Origin: Eubacteriales bacterium
Lineage (GTDB): Bacteria; Bacillota_A; Clostridia; Lachnospirales; Lachnospiraceae
Direction of reading: 5' to 3'
Assembly (NCBI GenBank): GCA_030533315.1
Contig: JAUNJL010000101.1
Span: 1 to 6,654 of the forward strand
DNA: 6,654 nucleotides
Shown here: one piece after another, positions 6,279 through 6,654 of the stretch
Layout of the letters: each line of letters opens with the position of its first letter
Position numbering within the stretch: position 1 is the stretch's first letter
Made by a program: the position numbers and the translations under genes
Notes under the pieces: model-generated
The model's database searches: none
Seen by the model: only the letters and a program-made list of their open reading frames with translations
What the model was told of the DNA's origin: nothing

Positions 6279-6582
6279 GGGAAATAGAAACATGCCCAGC
6301 CCCCCCCCACCCGCCAGACCATTTCCCTTTTACACCGCCTGCGAAACAAAAGCGTACTAGAAGTTTTCACCCGTCGGGCTCTTTCTCCTTTTTCTTTTGT
6401 TTACCTATCGACTGCGAAACAAGAGCGTACCTGGAAGTTTCCACCCGTCGGACCTTTCCCCTTTCCTTTCATTTACCTACCGCCTGAGAAGGAGAAGCGT
6501 GCCCAGAAGTTCCCATCCGTCGGATCCTTTCCCCTTTCCTTTCATTTACCCACCGCCCGAGAAATAGAAGCGTGCCCAGAAG
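6279..6582. repeat. Degenerate tandem repeat array, period about 73 bases
   Basis: Units begin at 6279 (62 bases, diverged and shortened), 6341 (73), 6414 (72), 6486 (73) and 6559 (about 24 bases, then broken off). Each unit runs from a GAAA-type start through AGCGT, then CCAGAAGTT or similar, CCGTCGG, a pyrimidine-rich block, TTTACC and ACCGCC. Units 3 and 4 match at roughly four of five positions by eye, with a 25-base identical stretch at 6453-6477 and 6526-6550. The partial last unit resembles the first (GAAATAGAA and GCCCAG in both). The array is non-coding as far as I can tell, since the minus-strand open frames change phase between units. Function unknown. Confidence 0.85.
6295..6312 (-). 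other. G-quadruplex motif, minus strand
   Basis: On the minus strand this reads GGGTGGGGGGGGGCTGGG: three Gs, T, a run of nine Gs, CT, three Gs. It satisfies the usual four-tract rule if the long run supplies two tracts and a loop. It sits in the first repeat unit, where the other units have AGAAGTT-like sequence instead. Such homopolymer runs are also prone to length errors in sequencing. Confidence 0.5.
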
Positions 6583-6608
6583 GGGGTGCGCGAGGGGGGC
6601 GGGCTGGG
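6582..6608 (+). other. G-quadruplex motif, plus strand
   Basis: G-tracts lie at 6582-6586, 6594-6599, 6601-6603 and 6606-6608, with loops of seven (TGCGCGA), one and two bases. This matches the canonical four-tract rule. It starts exactly where the last repeat unit loses similarity to the others. Actual folding is not shown, and it competes with the hairpin at 6584-6637. Confidence 0.5.
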
Positions 6609-6637
6609 AGGCTCCGAGTGCCTTCCCCCTCGCACCC
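6584..6637. repeat. GC-rich inverted repeat at the right end
   Basis: GGGTGCG (6584-6590) pairs with CGCACCC (6631-6637), and AGGGGG (6593-6598) pairs with CCCCCT (6625-6630), with CG (6591-6592) bulged out. This gives thirteen GC-rich base pairs around a loop of about 26 bases. No U-tract follows on the + strand within the window. It overlaps the plus-strand G-quadruplex motif, so the two structures exclude each other on that strand. Confidence 0.6.
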
Positions 6638-6654
6638 TCCGGCAGGACTCCCGC

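Larger units (their letters stand above)
6233..6654. other. Gene-free right end of the window
   Basis: I see no supportable gene here on either strand. The + strand is strongly pyrimidine-rich, the opposite of the purine-rich coding strand to its left. Contents, described separately, are a weak terminator-like hairpin, a degenerate tandem array, two G-quadruplex motifs and a long GC-rich hairpin near the end. Short open frames occur on both strands but have no plausible ribosome site or conserved protein sequence. Confidence 0.7.

Noticed and set aside
6166..6360. Plus-strand open frame of 64 codons overlapping the lipoprotein 3' end and the array.
   Set aside because: It has a low-complexity proline-rich translation, no ribosome site, and starts inside another gene in a different frame.
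6279..6582. CRISPR array.
   Set aside because: The whole 73-base unit is repeated and degenerate, without constant short repeats and unique spacers, and no cas gene is nearby.
6341..6582. Repeated small minus-strand peptides, since each unit has ATGAAAGGAAAGGGG or similar on that strand.
   Set aside because: A one-base length difference between units changes the frame after a few codons, so the peptides are not conserved, and the first full unit lacks the ATG.

Overview
The window looks like a piece of a Gram-positive Clostridia chromosome, most likely Lachnospiraceae-like. The reasons are its moderately high GC content, its strong purine-rich Shine-Dalgarno sites, and a CUT1-type sugar transporter beside a YesM/YesN-type two-component system and a large lipoprotein solute-binding protein. 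The taxonomic placement is inferred from family knowledge, not from a database search.

Layout, all genes on the + strand: (1) positions 1-260 hold the C-terminal end of the first ABC permease. (2) Positions 260-1102 hold the second permease (MalG type), overlapping the first by one base. (3) Positions 1103-1328 are a 226-base intergenic region. It contains a good intrinsic terminator, a second dyad, and a striking pair of near-identical arms of about 24 bases in inverted orientation (1115-1138 and 1293-1315) that enclose both. (4) Positions 1329-2879 encode an AraC-type response regulator, 2842-4554 a sensor histidine kinase, and 4544-6232 a lipoprotein substrate-binding protein. These three genes overlap head to tail and are probably one translationally coupled operon. 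(5) Positions 6233-6654 carry no gene that I can support. They hold a degenerate tandem array with a period of about 73 bases, two G-quadruplex motifs on opposite strands at its ends, and a long GC-rich hairpin.

Likely joint role: the binding protein captures an oligosaccharide or similar solute at the outer membrane face, and the two permeases import it. ATP hydrolysis would come from an ATPase encoded elsewhere, since none is visible here. The kinase/regulator pair would adjust expression to extracellular substrate. The translational coupling of the binding protein to the kinase, rather than to the permeases, raises the possibility that it also takes part in sensing. The substrate cannot be read from the sequence.

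The protein-coding part is of a well-known type. The less explained parts are the two non-coding regions: the inverted-arm structure before the regulator gene and the 73-base array at the right end.
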